From NCBI RefSeq assembly GCF_037392515.1, contig NC_090283.1, positions 20,155,001 through 20,219,000 of the forward strand: 64,000 bases of DNA, given 5' to 3'. The notes under the pieces were generated by a model. The model saw nothing but the letters and a program-made list of their open reading frames with translations. It was not told the origin of the DNA and searched no databases. This document shows positions 22,871 to 34,618 of this stretch, piece by piece (position 1 is the stretch's first letter; each line of letters starts with the position of its first letter). The DNA comes from Haliotis asinina (Eukaryota; Mollusca; Gastropoda; Lepetellida; Haliotidae). The position numbers and the translations under genes were made by a program.

Positions 22871-23429
22871 ACATATGATTTTGCTTCGACTGATCGTAAA
22901 ACATATTAGTAATGTCCTTATCAATTCAGGCATAGTGTTAATTGCAAGCTAATACAAACTAATTATGTTTGCTGTTTGTAAATTATCACACAGCTCGTAG
23001 GGATTAAGCGGCAGTCTATTGACTGTGTTGTCATGTAGTTCACAGACTGTACTGAAATATATACTTAGTCTAGTACAAGCTGCCAGGGAGAAATGCACTT
23101 CAGATGTGCATTATGTTTGTGAATCCGTACATGTATGCAGAGACCATATATCGGTATATGGTCTCCGATGTATGTGCATATATAGCTTATATATCTCACA
23201 TGGATCATGTATAATCCTGCTGTATGACTCACTATGATTAACTGTGGAAAGCATGTAACCATGTAAATGATTATGTTACCTTCGTATTCGCCGAGCTACA
23301 ATTTCTGTGATCAATAAGACGCATGTAGAAATGCGCTTCACAAATGTTCTCTCCATCACAGGAGAGGTACGTATACAAATGGTTCGGAAACATCCAAGAC
23401 ACGGTCCTCTGCTGTACCAGTTAGACATC
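22871..23429. other. Unassigned sequence
   Basis: Contains a small inverted repeat around 23,140-23,165 (gagaccatatat / atatggtctc). No gene is supported. Confidence 0.45.
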
Positions 23430-23685
<256 letters not shown>

Positions 23686-23709
23686 CAGGTATGAATGCAC
23701 CCTTACGGC

Positions 23710-23955
23710 GCTCTAATGCACCACCCACAAACAAGACTCCATTCATACGCTACACTGCTCTAATACACCTCACACAAACAAGGCTCTACTCATTAGCCAT
23801 ACTGCTCTAATACACCACACACAAACAAGGCTCTATTCATAAGCGATGCTGCTGTAATACACTACAAACAAACAAGGCTCTATTCATAAGCCACACTGCT
23901 GTAATACACCACACACATGACTCTATTCATAAGCCACACTGCTCTAATTTACCAA
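23710..23955. repeat. 47-bp minisatellite, about 5 units
   Basis: The unit contains 'ctctaatacaccacacacaa' and 'acaaggctctattcataagc'; the last unit has an internal deletion. Confidence 0.85.
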
Positions 23956-25129
23956 GCAGACTGCTTTGCAATGAAACACGCTGCTGTAACTCAACACCAT
24001 ATGTACGCTATATACGTGATACACACCATAACACATAATTAGAACACATCTTCTACCTCTTCTCCAATACATCTACGTTGGTAAAAGTACTCAACTCCAC
24101 AGCGTTAAGAAACACGTCTCAGTTACATCTAAACCACTCCCAAAACGCACCCAAGTCCAACTGCAAACAACAACCTACCACATAATACTACTCATACCAC
24201 TGAAATACACCCAGTACTGACATCAGTACACTACACAGTACCAGTACACATTTCTGACTAATCTAGCCCTGCCATGCTCACTATCTTAATACGGCCCTAA
24301 CGGAGAGAAGCTGGTAAGATGTGGCTTAATATGACAAGAGCGTAGGTCGACTCACATCACTCTTGTTTTGGGTATATTTGGCCAAACTAAAAGCATCCAA
24401 GCCACGGGCGCTCAGTATATTCAATTCCATAATGAACAACGGTTATGAGTAACGCGTTAACGGTATATGAGCCTCAACGAGCCTTGTTATGTATGTACAA
24501 CAATATGCACTTAGCTCAGCGTTGCTGCAGACTGACGGTGCTGGTTTAGGCGTCCCCGGGGAAGATCTTCAGTCAGGGAAGCAAAGAACCCACAACAAAC
24601 GCATCGACTTTAAATTATATTTTTTTCTTCCTTTTCAATTTGCGATATTGAAGCCGAAGGCAGCAAAATGAAACTTTTGAGATAATCTGGGTTCTGAGAA
24701 AGGCGGACAGTGGATCAACACTGGAATATTTCAACTCGCTGATTGATCTCGCCAGAACGAAAGTCTTCGCTCCTGATTCGGTTTCCGTCTTTTTTTTTTC
24801 ATTATAGGTGGGACAATTGAAACGAGATAATCGTCGTGTTGACAATTACGGGTACGTGTGTCCATGTATGTTTCTAGTAGTCAGGGGGTTGGATTTGTTG
24901 CCCAATGATATCCCATACTGCGAATTGACGTGGATAAACAAACTGACACAATATCCGATGAGTCCGATTCAGTAAGACTTCGACTGCCCAGTCCTGCTTT
25001 ATCACATACTTGCAGAGTCTCAGTTCTGGGTAAAACAACAGGCATCGTGGACTCCAAACATGTGTACCCCTAATCGTCCACTACCAAACATACACCGTCC
25101 AGCCATTTATAAAACACCTGGTATACTTG
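23956..25129. other. Unassigned sequence
   Basis: The left part, up to about 24,240, is C/A-rich and looks like a decayed continuation of the 47-bp array. The rest has no supported feature. Confidence 0.4.
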
Positions 25130-25640
25130 TCACATATACTTCAACACTCATTATACTGGACACACCATGCATCGCACTATCTACACACAACAGACCACAC
25201 TGAACACCTCCCTATCAAAGAACAACCACACACCGCGCTCCGTATGTGAAACGCCATGTTCTACAACTACTGAACAATTCACACTATTCTCCACATATCA
25301 TATACCACACATCACATTACACACGCAACGCACCCCGAACCACACACCACACAGCTCGCGTCACATGTCAGTTTATAAACATATCACACGCCGAGTTCCT
25401 AACTCCAGACACAATACGTTATAGACGACACGATCAACGCTCCACACACAGAGCATATAACAAACTGCACACACCACACATATCACACAAGACATTTCAG
25501 ACACTACGCACCACGCAGCAGACTCATAGCATATCACATACAACAGAGCACACGCAACACACACCACTTATCACAACACATTACACACAACACACACCAC
25601 TTATCACAACACATTACACACAACATACACCAGCCCAGTC
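25130..25640. repeat. CA-rich low-complexity region with a short tandem repeat
   Basis: Strongly A/C-biased plus strand. A unit containing 'cacttatcacaacacattac' is repeated at about 25,560-25,630. The long frames on both strands follow from the bias. Confidence 0.75.
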
Positions 25641-26514
25641 ACACCAAAGAGCACACCATCCGCACCAAGTACCAGATACCACACTTTACAGCATCATCGA
25701 CCAACGACTCTGTATTTTCATGTACGTGAACCTCCTCATTGTTCCTTACAATAACACAATGTTAACATATTCATTATTCATCTACCTCGATACACCCTCA
25801 ATCTGTCATACACAACCTTCCAAGCATATCTAATATTTTGTGTACAACAGCCGGCGTACAGTTCTCGTTTCTACTCCTGTAGCTCACAATTATGTGAATA
25901 AACGCACTCAAAAATATTTGGAACACGTGTACCGGTGATATCGATGCATCAGTAAAATCTTGCATCACACATACATAATAGGTTCAAATTTACGAAAACT
26001 TGTGTTCATGAAACCCAACTATGCCCTGGTTTTCAAGCTCTGGAGGATCAATCATAACGTGATTAAACAGTGTCGTCTTGTAACACTACCTACATATTTC
26101 ATCAAGTTACACCTGATAACTCAGGTGACAAAACGCGTCAGTCAATATGAAATTGATTAAAGTCCTTTTCGTCCGACGTGGTCCGCCTATCACAGCTGGT
26201 GTTTACTGAATAGATAATATACCACAACGTTCTTGTATTAATTACTTAATTATTTTTATAGCTAGAAACACGTTGTAAATGCTACGCATCCAGTCTTATA
26301 AGATGACAAAGTTTACATAATTATGTGGGTTACCACTGAAAACAATAACACTGTCCAACAACAAAAACCAACTCATAAACACAAAACAGACATTATATAG
26401 TGTGAAACTGCAATTAAATTTTATCACTAGTACGTATTAGGTGGTAGATTCATGGATCACAATCTGGGCATATTCAGAACAACCACGAAACCCCCTGGAA
26501 GCATTATGAGAAAA
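25641..26514. other. Unassigned sequence
   Basis: No supported feature. Confidence 0.4.
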
Positions 26515-26635
26515 AGGAGGGGTGGGGTAGTCTTGTCCTTAAAGCGCTTACTCTTCACTCGTCACACCAAAGACCCGGGTTCGATTAGGCACATGAGTAC
26601 AATATGTGTGAACATTACTAAAATGACATGAAGTT
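26515..26635 (+). repeat. tRNA-headed SINE, 5' half
   Basis: 'ggaggggtggggtagtc' (A-box side), 'cactcgtcacaccaaagacc', 'cgggttcgatt' (B-box) and 'tacaatatgtgtgaac'. The tail is missing. It is the clearest tRNA-like head in the window. Confidence 0.85.
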
Positions 26636-27532
26636 AGATTCACTCCCTCGAATGAAATTTTGATAACAGTATTTCCGTAAGTAATTAAGAGTGAAAGTAC
26701 CGTGCAACTCCAGCAAGTCAGATATAACTGACGTTTGCACTTTTGTAAGAGATGAAATGGTCTTTGTTCGGGATGGGATTTTGTAACCTACACAGTAAAA
26801 TCTCCATTAGTAAATGACCTATATCATCATAGGTTAGCAACTTAACCAAAACTATTGTCAGATGTACCATAGAGTATATTTGACGCGCTCCAATCGGACA
26901 TTAAAATTCCCACCTTAGCAAGTGTCATGGCATGACTCCAAAATGCCTGTGCCAACCTAATGAGCTCCTTGCACAGGAATGAAGATACAATCATGTGCAC
27001 CCACGATAACATTTTGTGTTGTGCTAATTATATTTAAGTACATCTGCCTGTCTACACTATATGTTATTCATTAGGAACATTTGCATCAATCAATCCCGCG
27101 ATTCGGCACAGCAAACTATTTTATTTATTGATTTTAGATAAAGGCATGCTTGGAATCAAAATATCAAGTTCCTTGAATGCCGTTTTCCAGAATAACAAAT
27201 TCCTCCCCAAAATAATGCAAACGAGTCAACGCTTTCTGTATCTGGGTTTGTCCTTAATAGTTTTCCGAAGGTTGTGACCGCAACAACGCCCGACATGAAT
27301 AGTGTTTAATGGCGTGTGGTAGTCATCTTCGGAGATTCACATGGCATAATGAAGAAAGTCCAGCGTTGGACCGAGAAAGGGAAACCCATAAGTTACCCCG
27401 CTGTCTATAATGAGAACCATTTTCTCGTAACAGGGACTTAATCTTGTTACCTTCGCCTATTGCTCATGTACTATGCTTACCATTGAGCATAAATGCACAT
27501 CCATCAAGTACTAAGTTACACCTTTAACTGAG
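26636..27532. other. Unassigned sequence
   Basis: No supported feature. Confidence 0.4.
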
Positions 27533-27594
27533 CCGAAGTATGATGAAGTGTACTATCAGACTAGATTGCCACTAAATCGTCATCCTGGCGCTTG
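27533..27594 (+). CDS. Candidate internal exon (unknown gene)
   Basis: It is bounded by a branch-like 'tactaag' plus 'cctttaactgag' and by a strong donor cttg|gtaagt. The 62-nt exon reads PKYDEVYYQTRLPLNRHPGA and ends in phase 2. No partner exon is visible. Short, so chance is a real possibility. Confidence 0.3.
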
Positions 27595-28174
27595 GTAAGT
27601 GCTTCAGATTCTAGTGGATTATGATTGTGTCTTTGCAATATTCAGGCAGTAATGCTAGTAGAGACGGCTCTATATTTGGTACAAGGAGATTTCTGCTCGG
27701 GTTCGATTTCAAGATTTACTGACGTTCATTTGTCTTTATTAGAAGATACATGAAATCTGGGTCGCCAGTGGTATTAACCTGCCCAATTCTTTAGTGACTG
27801 CACAGACTACATGTACACAGTCTGAGTCTCACTCAGCTGCTAAGTGAAATACAACCGTCTTGGAAACCCTTTAGATGAAAAAATATACGCGACGTAACTA
27901 ACGGATATTGATGTCCATGCATGCATTGGCGACTGTGTACTGGAGCAGCAGGGCTTTCGTTTACCCAATAAAATACTAGCATTCTGTCCTGATGCGATTT
28001 TTTGTCTCTTTCTTTTGGAAACATTCTTATCTGGGTGCAATTGTTTGTATTTATTTTTTTCTCTACTTTTTTTGTATCTTGAACTACGATTAGCATGATC
28101 AACCTGTATGTATCGGAAAATCGTGAGAAAAGCATCATCTTTCATTAACTGACGAAAGTGACGACGTACAACTG
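27595..28174. other. Unassigned sequence
   Basis: Two overlapping minus-strand frames (27,833-28,199) have a K/N-rich biased composition and no support as genes. Confidence 0.4.
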
Positions 28175-28282
28175 CTGATATCACTGCTTCTGATATCACT
28201 GCTTCTGATATCCTGTTTCTGATATCACTGCTGGTGATATCCTGCAGATGATGTCACTGATGATGATATCCTGCTGATGATA
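28175..28282. repeat. Short tandem repeat, 'tgatatcactgcttc'-type
   Basis: About seven units of 14-16 bases, each centred on the palindrome gatatc. Confidence 0.85.
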
Positions 28283-28773
28283 TCAAACACGGGTTTGTCT
28301 AGACCATTACACAAGGTCGTCATCAACGAACTGATGTGATTAGTACAACAGAGTTACGGAATAAACAATCAAATTCAAATTACATTCCCGCTGTGTAATT
28401 GCATTTGAATTAGGGACTAGAAAACTGTTGCAAAAGTTATACTTCAGATAATTTGCAGAGTGATTTCTTAATAGTCGCGACATTGAGATGACAATGGTAG
28501 GTCTCGGTTATAAATAGTACATTACTGGAATGGAACTTGTCCCATACGGTATTTTTCTAATGATCTCTCAATGAATCCCCTGTTGACTGACCGAGCAGGC
28601 ACCGCGCGCTATAATGGCGCTTCGGAGTTGCGTGGAAACTCTTATGACATCATGTACTGACGAGGTATTCACACTTCTTATCAACGGTTCCTACTAGATG
28701 TTTTGCCTGATGTTCAGGACAATTCAGAATGTAACATTTTCTGATGATTTTTTCCCAAAGACGACTATTGAAT
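28283..28773. other. Unassigned sequence
   Basis: No supported feature. Confidence 0.4.
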
Positions 28774-28788
28774 GTTGCCATTGGTAAC
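28774..28788. promoter_or_regulatory. RFX X-box-like inverted motif
   Basis: GTTGCCATTGGTAAC fits the X-box consensus GTNRCC-N(0-3)-RGYAAC with a three-base spacer. No promoter could be attached. Confidence 0.35.
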
Positions 28789-29002
28789 GCGATGCCTATC
28801 TGGATGCTTCGGGCGTTCCCAGTTTCATCTCAGTGTCCCCTGAGACATATAAAACATTAGGAAATCGTCGATTCGGTTGATTGTTCAGATACGCAAGTCA
28901 TGACGTTGGTATTGTTATTGTAATGCCCCGAAAATATGTCTCTGTACACAACAGACAATCATCTCTTTATGAATGAGATACTACATAGGGAAATATGACA
29001 GA

Positions 29003-29197
29003 TCAGGAATTCAACATACAAGGACTCGAAACCATAACTTGCTGAGGTTTTCCGGGAAACATGATCATGAAATGTTCTCCCTTTTCGCGCTGGTGACAAA
29101 AAATGTCCGCTGAGTTTCTAAACGAAATCATTCCTTTTTCGTCTAAGTGAACGACTGTCTTGTCTTTGATTGTGTTCGTGAATGGTACCTGCATCAT
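29003..29197 (-). CDS. Candidate terminal exon of a minus-strand gene (unknown)
   Basis: An open frame to TGA at 29,003 reads VPFTNTIKDKTVVHLDEKGM, then ISFRNSADIFCHQREKGEHF and MIMFPGKPQQVMVSS. The composition looks coding. It could begin after 'gatgcag' (acceptor side about 29,192). It lies 400 bases downstream of another coding-like minus-strand frame at 29,595-29,828. Donor and acceptor phases do not join convincingly, so I keep them apart. Confidence 0.35.
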   Translation of the reverse strand: MMQVPFTNTIKDKTVVHLDEKGMISFRNSADIFCHQREKGEHFMIMFPGKPQQVMVSSPCMLNS

Positions 29198-29317
29198 TCA
29201 CTTATTATCTTGCAAACTCGTGAAGTTTTAGCTAAATTATCTACAGATAAATCAACTTACAAATTCAAATTTTAAAGCATCCTTAAAAGAGAGTTTGAAT
29301 GATCGTCCAAATACAGA

Positions 29318-29341
29318 AGTTGCTCATCCATAAAGTTTTTA
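29318..29341. mobile_element. Solo end of the 58.2-kb inverted-repeat element family
   Basis: 'gaagttgctcatccataaag' matches the right terminus of the element at 58,192-58,359. No opposite end was found nearby. Confidence 0.4.
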
Positions 29342-29594
29342 GTAATATTTAGGTTTCGTGTGACTGAGTGACTATGATATAAGGCAAGTGGGATTAACTG
29401 GATATGGGAACGAGCAATATGTATTTTTCAGCAAGTGTGAGAACGTGGTTTAACATATTTGAATTTTCATTAAAACCAGTGTGCTTTATAAAACACACAG
29501 CCTGGTAGAATAGAACCAAACAGTAATGACATCAACTGGGGTTCTCTTTTCGTTTCAAACGAAAGATTGTAGAAACCGCGGCGGCGCCCTGTTT

Positions 29595-29828
29595 TCAGCC
29601 CAAGCTGAGGTCCCCAAGGCTTATACTTGTTTCAGTTAAAGTAATTTTCATTATCGTGAACACTTTGTGCATAGCTGTCCCAGATAATATAGGGTCACCT
29701 GGGCAATATTCCCTCAGGTGCACGACAGGATCATCAGAAATTGGCTTCATACACAACTGGTAGAAACGAACCCTGAGTTTTGGGGTGAGCAGCGGCTGTC
29801 CCTCCACCTCCTGGTCCACCGTTATCAT
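29595..29828 (-). CDS. Candidate first coding exon of a minus-strand gene (unknown)
   Basis: The ATG at 29,828 has A at -3 ('ttcagcATGA'). The frame reads MITVDQEVEGQPLLTPKLRV, then RFYQLCMKPISDDPVVHLRE and YCPGDPILSGTAMHKVF, and stops at TGA 29,595. A good donor, caa|gtataag, lies inside it near 29,621-29,625, which would leave about 69 codons. No domain is recognised. Confidence 0.4.
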   Translation of the reverse strand: MITVDQEVEGQPLLTPKLRVRFYQLCMKPISDDPVVHLREYCPGDPILSGTAMHKVFTIMKITLTETSISLGDLSLG

Positions 29829-29844
29829 GCTGAATTATGTAAGC

Positions 29845-30350
29845 CAATTTCCGTCTACCGATGCGAGCGTTGTACCTTGAAATGTTGAACCGTGTTAGCT
29901 TATGTCTGCCAACTACTGCTGGCGTTTTGCCCTGAACTGCTGAGCTGGGTTAATACATCTCTACCAACTATAGCGGGCGTTGTCATTGTTGAACCTGTTT
30001 GCCTTTGCCCGGTTTCTATTGCCAGCTTCGTTCCAGCGTTGTTGTCGAATCATGTTATCCTATGTCTACCAACTTCTGCGAGCTTTGAGCTCAGCATTGT
30101 TGAGCAATGTTAACTCGTGTTAACTATATCTGATATACTCTGCTTTGCTGGACCATGTTAACCTATGCGAGCTTTGTGTTGTTCATTGTTGGACAAAGTT
30201 AGGCTATGTCTGTTAACTATTGTAAGCATTTGTCCATGTATTGCTGAACCATGTTGGCTTATGTCTATCAACTACTGCGAGCACGGTATCTATGCCCAGC
30301 AGGGCTGAACCATGTTAGCCTATGTCCACCTACTATTTCCAGTAACGTTG
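29845..30350. repeat. Degenerate ~60-bp minisatellite, about 8 units
   Basis: Repeated elements are 'gaaccatgttagcctatgtc', 'taccaactactgcgag' and 'cattgttga', with many changes and unequal lengths. An old array no longer homogenised. Confidence 0.75.
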
Positions 30351-30685
30351 AAGCATTCAAAGCACCCTCTTCCAACATCTGATAGATGTTATGTTTCCAT
30401 GTCAAAGAACAGAATTAATCCAGACACATCTAGCAAAGAACCCACTTATTATCAGCTCCAGAAACACAACTCCTCTTGGATATATATCATCACAGTAGAT
30501 GTATTACCAATTATCTCGAAGCTAGATCACTTACACATACTTAAGGCTCGACAGATGCAGGACGGTCTGAACTTGAAAAATATGATTTGTAGGGCTCACA
30601 CCATAATGTCCTGTAAATAAAACATTTCTTACGCGCCTTTCAATTGAACAAGAGGAAGAGTGGTTGCTAGGAGTATAGTTTACAT
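30351..30685. other. Unassigned sequence
   Basis: A 102-codon plus-strand frame begins in the degenerate repeat and has no splice or motif support. Confidence 0.4.
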
Positions 30686-30907
30686 TTATGTAAGTAATTG
30701 TGAAAATATTTGAATTTGTATTCTTTTGTGCTTTTTTTCTGTTTTGTTTTCTAAATGGAATTGTGATTTGATAATTTGTTCCTCCCATTTGACACATATC
30801 AAAATATCTGCATTCACACAAAAGTCCTGATATTTCTTTAGTGATGTTAATTCATCTGAATGCTTATTAGCCTCATGGGCGTGTTCTTTCTTTCCACCAG
30901 CATGAAA
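30686..30907 (-). CDS. Candidate terminal exon (unknown gene)
   Basis: A strong acceptor, 'cttttcgtaattttccag', precedes a 73-codon frame ending at 30,686. It reads FHAGGKKEHAHEANKHSDEL and then TSLKKYQDFCVNADILICVK. The end is K/Q-rich and less convincing. No family recognised. Confidence 0.25.
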   Translation of the reverse strand, partial: FHAGGKKEHAHEANKHSDELTSLKKYQDFCVNADILICVKWEEQIIKSQFHLENKTEKKHKRIQIQIFSQLLT

Positions 30908-31074
30908 CTGGAAAATTACGAAAAGTTGAAAGAAGTGTTTGGCGCAACATGATGTGATTACGAGTGCCCAGGTGTTTAAAAAGCTTGCCATATTAACCAA
31001 ATATTCCCGTCTAAAATAACAAACCACCGCGAATAAGTGAACAGCTTCAAAGGCTTTTATAGCCGTGTTCCTCT

Positions 31075-31233
31075 CTACAATCCATACACATTAACACCAC
31101 AATAAAACTCAGTAAAACCATGAAAGGTTTCAAACGTGTTATAATGACCCGCTAATGCATCACGCAGTGTTTCCCCAACCAGAGCTAACCAGGTTTCCAA
31201 TTTCAAGTGTAAATACCCTGTATATTCAGCCAT
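31075..31233 (-). CDS. Small open frame, 52 codons, coding-like
   Basis: The minus-strand frame reads MAEYTGYLHLKLETWLALVG, then ETLRDALAGHYNTFETFHGF, and ends TAG. Composition is good but there is no splice partner or known domain. Confidence 0.2.
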   Translation of the reverse strand: MAEYTGYLHLKLETWLALVGETLRDALAGHYNTFETFHGFTEFYCGVNVYGL

Positions 31234-31526
31234 ACTACCAGACTCAGGTGCAGATCCAACGCTTGCTCCCAAACATTAATCGATCCACGTGTTATCAAGA
31301 CCACGGTGTATTCGTACAGTAAATCATCCTCTCGCAGTTAGCTATTCAGACAGAGCAGCGGAGTCTCGGGAGATGTAAAGAGAACCCTGTATAACCTTTC
31401 ATTGAGCATACTGAGTTTACATTGTTAATGTTTTAATGTGACAATATGTGATTGAACAAACTGCCATCCGTGTTCCGTCAGCATCAGATTCTCCGCTGAG
31501 TAAGAAATAGAAAGAAAAACTTCATA

Positions 31527-31603
31527 TTTTTTGTTCTTTTTCCCATTTTTGTTATTTTTTCTTTTTCTTTTCTTTTTTCTTTGAGGGGTAGGGGGGAGAG
31601 TCT
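31527..31603. repeat. Polypyrimidine tract followed by a G-rich run
   Basis: About 50 bases almost only T and C on the plus strand, then 'gaggggtaggggggagag'. Strand asymmetry of this kind can form triplex DNA. Confidence 0.6.
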
Positions 31604-31920
31604 TTTGGTTTCTGTTGTATTATTTTATGTGTTTTGAACTTTAACTCTACTAGTGATAATGCACTTATGCAAATCCGTCTTGTAAGTGCTAACACGCGTC
31701 ATAGTATCCCCATTGCAATGACTAATGATCATGATGTTGATCATTATATAATCTGACTCGATTAAATACAGACGGCAGCCATAGAGCTGAGTATGGCGTA
31801 GGACAACAGACCAAATGTAAGCAACAATGGACCAGCCACTCAAGACTTAGTAATAAATTGTCAGCAATAACTCATTGGGGAACGAGCAGGTTGAATGAAC
31901 CATGTTACACAGCCTGTCCA

Positions 31921-32586
31921 CCAAACACTTAAGTGACTGACATCATGGTCATTGATGACGCCGGACTGCAAACATCCGACTCTGGACCAAACACTTCAGT
32001 AACTGACATCATGGTCATTGATGACGCCGGACTGCAAACATCCGACTCTGGACCAAACACTTCAGTGACTGACATCATGGTCATTGATGACGCCGGACTA
32101 TAAACATCCGACTCTGGACCAAACACTTCAGTAACTGACATCATGGTCATTGATGACGCCGGACTATAAACATCAAACTCCGGACCAAACACTTCAGTGA
32201 CTGACATCATGGTCATTGATGACGCCGGACTATAAACATCAAACTCCGGACCAAACACTTCAGTGACTGACGTCATGGTCATTGATGACGCCGGACTATA
32301 AACATCAAACTCCGGACCAAACACTTCAGTGACTGACATCATGGTCATTGATGACGCCGGACTATAAACATCAAACTCCGGACCAAACACTTCAGTGACT
32401 GACATCATGGTCATTGATGACGCCGGACTATAAACATCAAACTCCGGACCAAACACTTCAGTAACTGGCATCATGGTCATTGATGACGCCGGACTGTAAA
32501 CATCCGACGCCGGACCAAACACTTCAGCAACTGATATCATGGTCATTGATGACGCCGGACTGAAAACATCCGACTCTGGACCAAAC
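31921..32586. repeat. 66-bp minisatellite, about 10 units
   Basis: The unit contains 'ccaaacacttcagtgactga', 'catcatggtcattgatgacg' and 'ccggactataaacatc'. The central units carry a 'tataaacatcaaactccgg' form and the outer ones 'tgcaaacatccgactctgg', so variants are grouped by position. A 205-codon minus-strand frame (31,929-32,546) stays open because 66 is divisible by three; not called as a gene. Confidence 0.95.
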
Positions 32587-32786
32587 AGACCTCAAGAACG
32601 CTGAGTGAGTACTAAGTTGAATGAGCTTATTTTGCAGTTACTAGACATTGTTGTTTTCAGCCTTAAGCAGTCCGTTGCTGTAATACCTTCTTTGTTTGCG
32701 AATTATGTCGATTGCGGATTCTAATCTGACCGGAAAGAACGTCGTAAAATGTACACCGTATATATCGTAACAGTACCTCCGACATA

Positions 32787-33287
32787 TACTCTTAAAAAAG
32801 TAGGGGAACCTGAACTTTCAATTTGGATAGTGTAAACGTTAACAAACGTTTCATGGACAGACATGAACGCACCACCATTTCCCTCTATCATCACCCCACA
32901 ACGCATGACATGCACGTGCACAACGAGATACGTAGTCCCATACACGTGCATGGGGTCCCATTCTAGATTTTGACGTTTTTTTCAAGAAGGTTGAGAAATC
33001 ACTTAGAACATAAATTTTGATACTCATCTTGCATCACACATTTGTGTTTGTTTCTAGTCGTTTGTTTTAAAATGAAAATCGTACACAAGCAAATTACATG
33101 CCATACACCCATCATCTTTCAAGAGCGACTACATTCCAAATAACTATGGTTGTAAGGAAGTGCAAATGGTGATGCACTCTCAAAACACTCAACAATATCA
33201 TATCAACATTGATTGACTCCCATAAATCTCCTAACTGTTTAAGTCGTAAGTGAAAAAAGATGAAGATCCCCTACTTTTTTAAGAGTA
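32787..33287. mobile_element. Non-autonomous inverted-repeat DNA transposon (MITE-like), 501 bp, TA-flanked
   Basis: The ends are inverted: left 'tactcttaaaaaagtagggg', right 'cccctacttttttaagagta', a perfect 20-base match. Both sides have TA just outside, as expected for a Tc1/mariner-type insertion. The inside has no transposase frame. A diverged relative is at 58,436-58,925. Confidence 0.85.
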
Positions 33288-33399
33288 TATATGCGAAGTG
33301 GCTTATGCCGCGCTTTCTGGTCGCAGTGAGGATAGATTCCACGTGGTCCTTTTCGTTACGCACACTGATGTACAGAATAATAGGGATTATCGTTCGGAA

Positions 33400-33509
33400 A
33401 GTTAATGAGTGAGTGAGTTAAGTTTTAACCAGCTTTTAGCAATGTCCAACAATATCACGATGGAAACCAAAATGGGATTCACACATTAAACCAACGTGAG
33501 GAATGGTAC
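33400..33509 (-). repeat. tRNA-headed SINE, 3' part, interrupted at 33,510
   Basis: 'gtgagtgagttaagttttaa', 'ttttagcaatgtccaac', 'aatatcacgatgg', 'gggattcacacatta' and 'gtgaggaatgg' follow the minus-strand SINE. It resumes at 34,593 after an inserted element. Confidence 0.8.
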
Positions 33510-34592
33510 CCTGGGGCCCGTTTCACAAAGCTCTCATGCCGGTCCGACCTCGTAAAGCAGATCGTAGACCACCTCTTACTTTTTAACCCCGTTTCACAAA
33601 GACCTCGTTCATTTCCACTGTGTCGTAAACAGCCCCAAATTTAGGACCCCCGATTGACCTGTCGTAAATGCTTTAGGAGGTCGTAAACACTACTAGTACA
33701 AAGATGGTACTGCGAGTGATCAAAACACGCTAACTGATATGGCTTGAGAAATTTTGAGACAGGTCGAACGAGCTCGACCATATTAGACCATTTCTTGGAG
33801 GTAGGTCGGATGGACAAGAGTAAACAAAAACGTTTCCGATAACACTTTCAGTACTATGTAATATATATATGTATTTTGCGTATGGTCCAGATATGTTTTC
33901 ATGAAACCAGTATCTACCTTTAGCCTTGTTCAATATCACATCATACGGATATAGGGTATACTGTTTTATTCTTTGAACATTTTTAATTGATTGAATAAAA
34001 GTTACGAAAGTAGTTGACACATTTAATATAACGGACCATGGTTAAACCTTTACACAAGACTAGTGTTAGTAGATCAAACGTAGACATAACCGTAGCATGG
34101 TTAATGGACAGCGGTTACTTCAAACCTTATACTTGAACTGCTAATTTTAATGGAACTGATTTATACATTTTATCTTGTAATGTTCAGTAGAATTTAGAGA
34201 GAGGATAAAATTATTACGATAAGATAATATGTGCTATCAATTAAAAACATGACATTTGCATTGGTATTGAAATTGTGTTTCTATTTTGAAATACTCCGGG
34301 AATAACAGGATACGCAGGTGCCTGTTTGGTCTCGCTGTATGCGTTGCTATGCAACAAAGTACCTCTTAAACGATGTACGACACGTATATAGGACCCCGTG
34401 GTATGACACGGATGCGACGTCTTTGTGAAACGGTCGTAAAGGAGGTCGGAAGAGGGTCGTAAAGGAGGTCGGAAGAGGGTCGTAAAGGAGGTCGGAAGAG
34501 GGTCGTAAAGGAGGTCGGAAGAGGGTCGTAAACAAGGTCATATGGGCTACGACCTCCTGAATTTAGGAGGCTTTTGTGAAACGCAGCCCAGG
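33510..34592. mobile_element. 1.08-kb non-autonomous DNA-transposon relic inserted in a SINE
   Basis: Left end 'cctggggcccgtttcacaaa'; the right end, read inward, is 'cctgggctgcgtttcacaaa'. A second inner pair of the same type lies at about 33,588 ('cgtttcacaaagacctcg') and 34,414-34,433 ('cgacgtctttgtgaaacgg'). No transposase-like frame is seen. The termini match the smaller relic at 15,508-15,641. The superfamily is not assigned. Confidence 0.7.
34432..34539. repeat. 23-bp tandem repeat inside the 33.5-34.6 kb element
   Basis: Four perfect units containing 'ggtcgtaaaggaggtcgg' plus a partial fifth. The same 'aggaggtcgtaaa' words occur near the element's left end. Confidence 0.9.
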
Positions 34593-34618
34593 TCTTCAGC
34601 GAGAAGAACGAACGCTTG
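34593..34618 (-). repeat. tRNA-headed SINE, head part after the insertion
   Basis: 'tcttcagcgagaagaacgaa' then 'cgctt' continues the minus-strand SINE begun at 33,400. Confidence 0.7.

Noticed and set aside
25167-25833. Overlapping T/H-rich frames of 85 and 195 codons
   Set aside because: Explained by A/C-biased low-complexity sequence.
26515-26590. A true tRNA gene
   Set aside because: A- and B-box-like words are present but the cloverleaf is not complete, and the sequence continues into the SINE body.
31929-32546. 205-codon minus-strand frame
   Set aside because: By-product of the 66-bp array; no signal outside the repeat.
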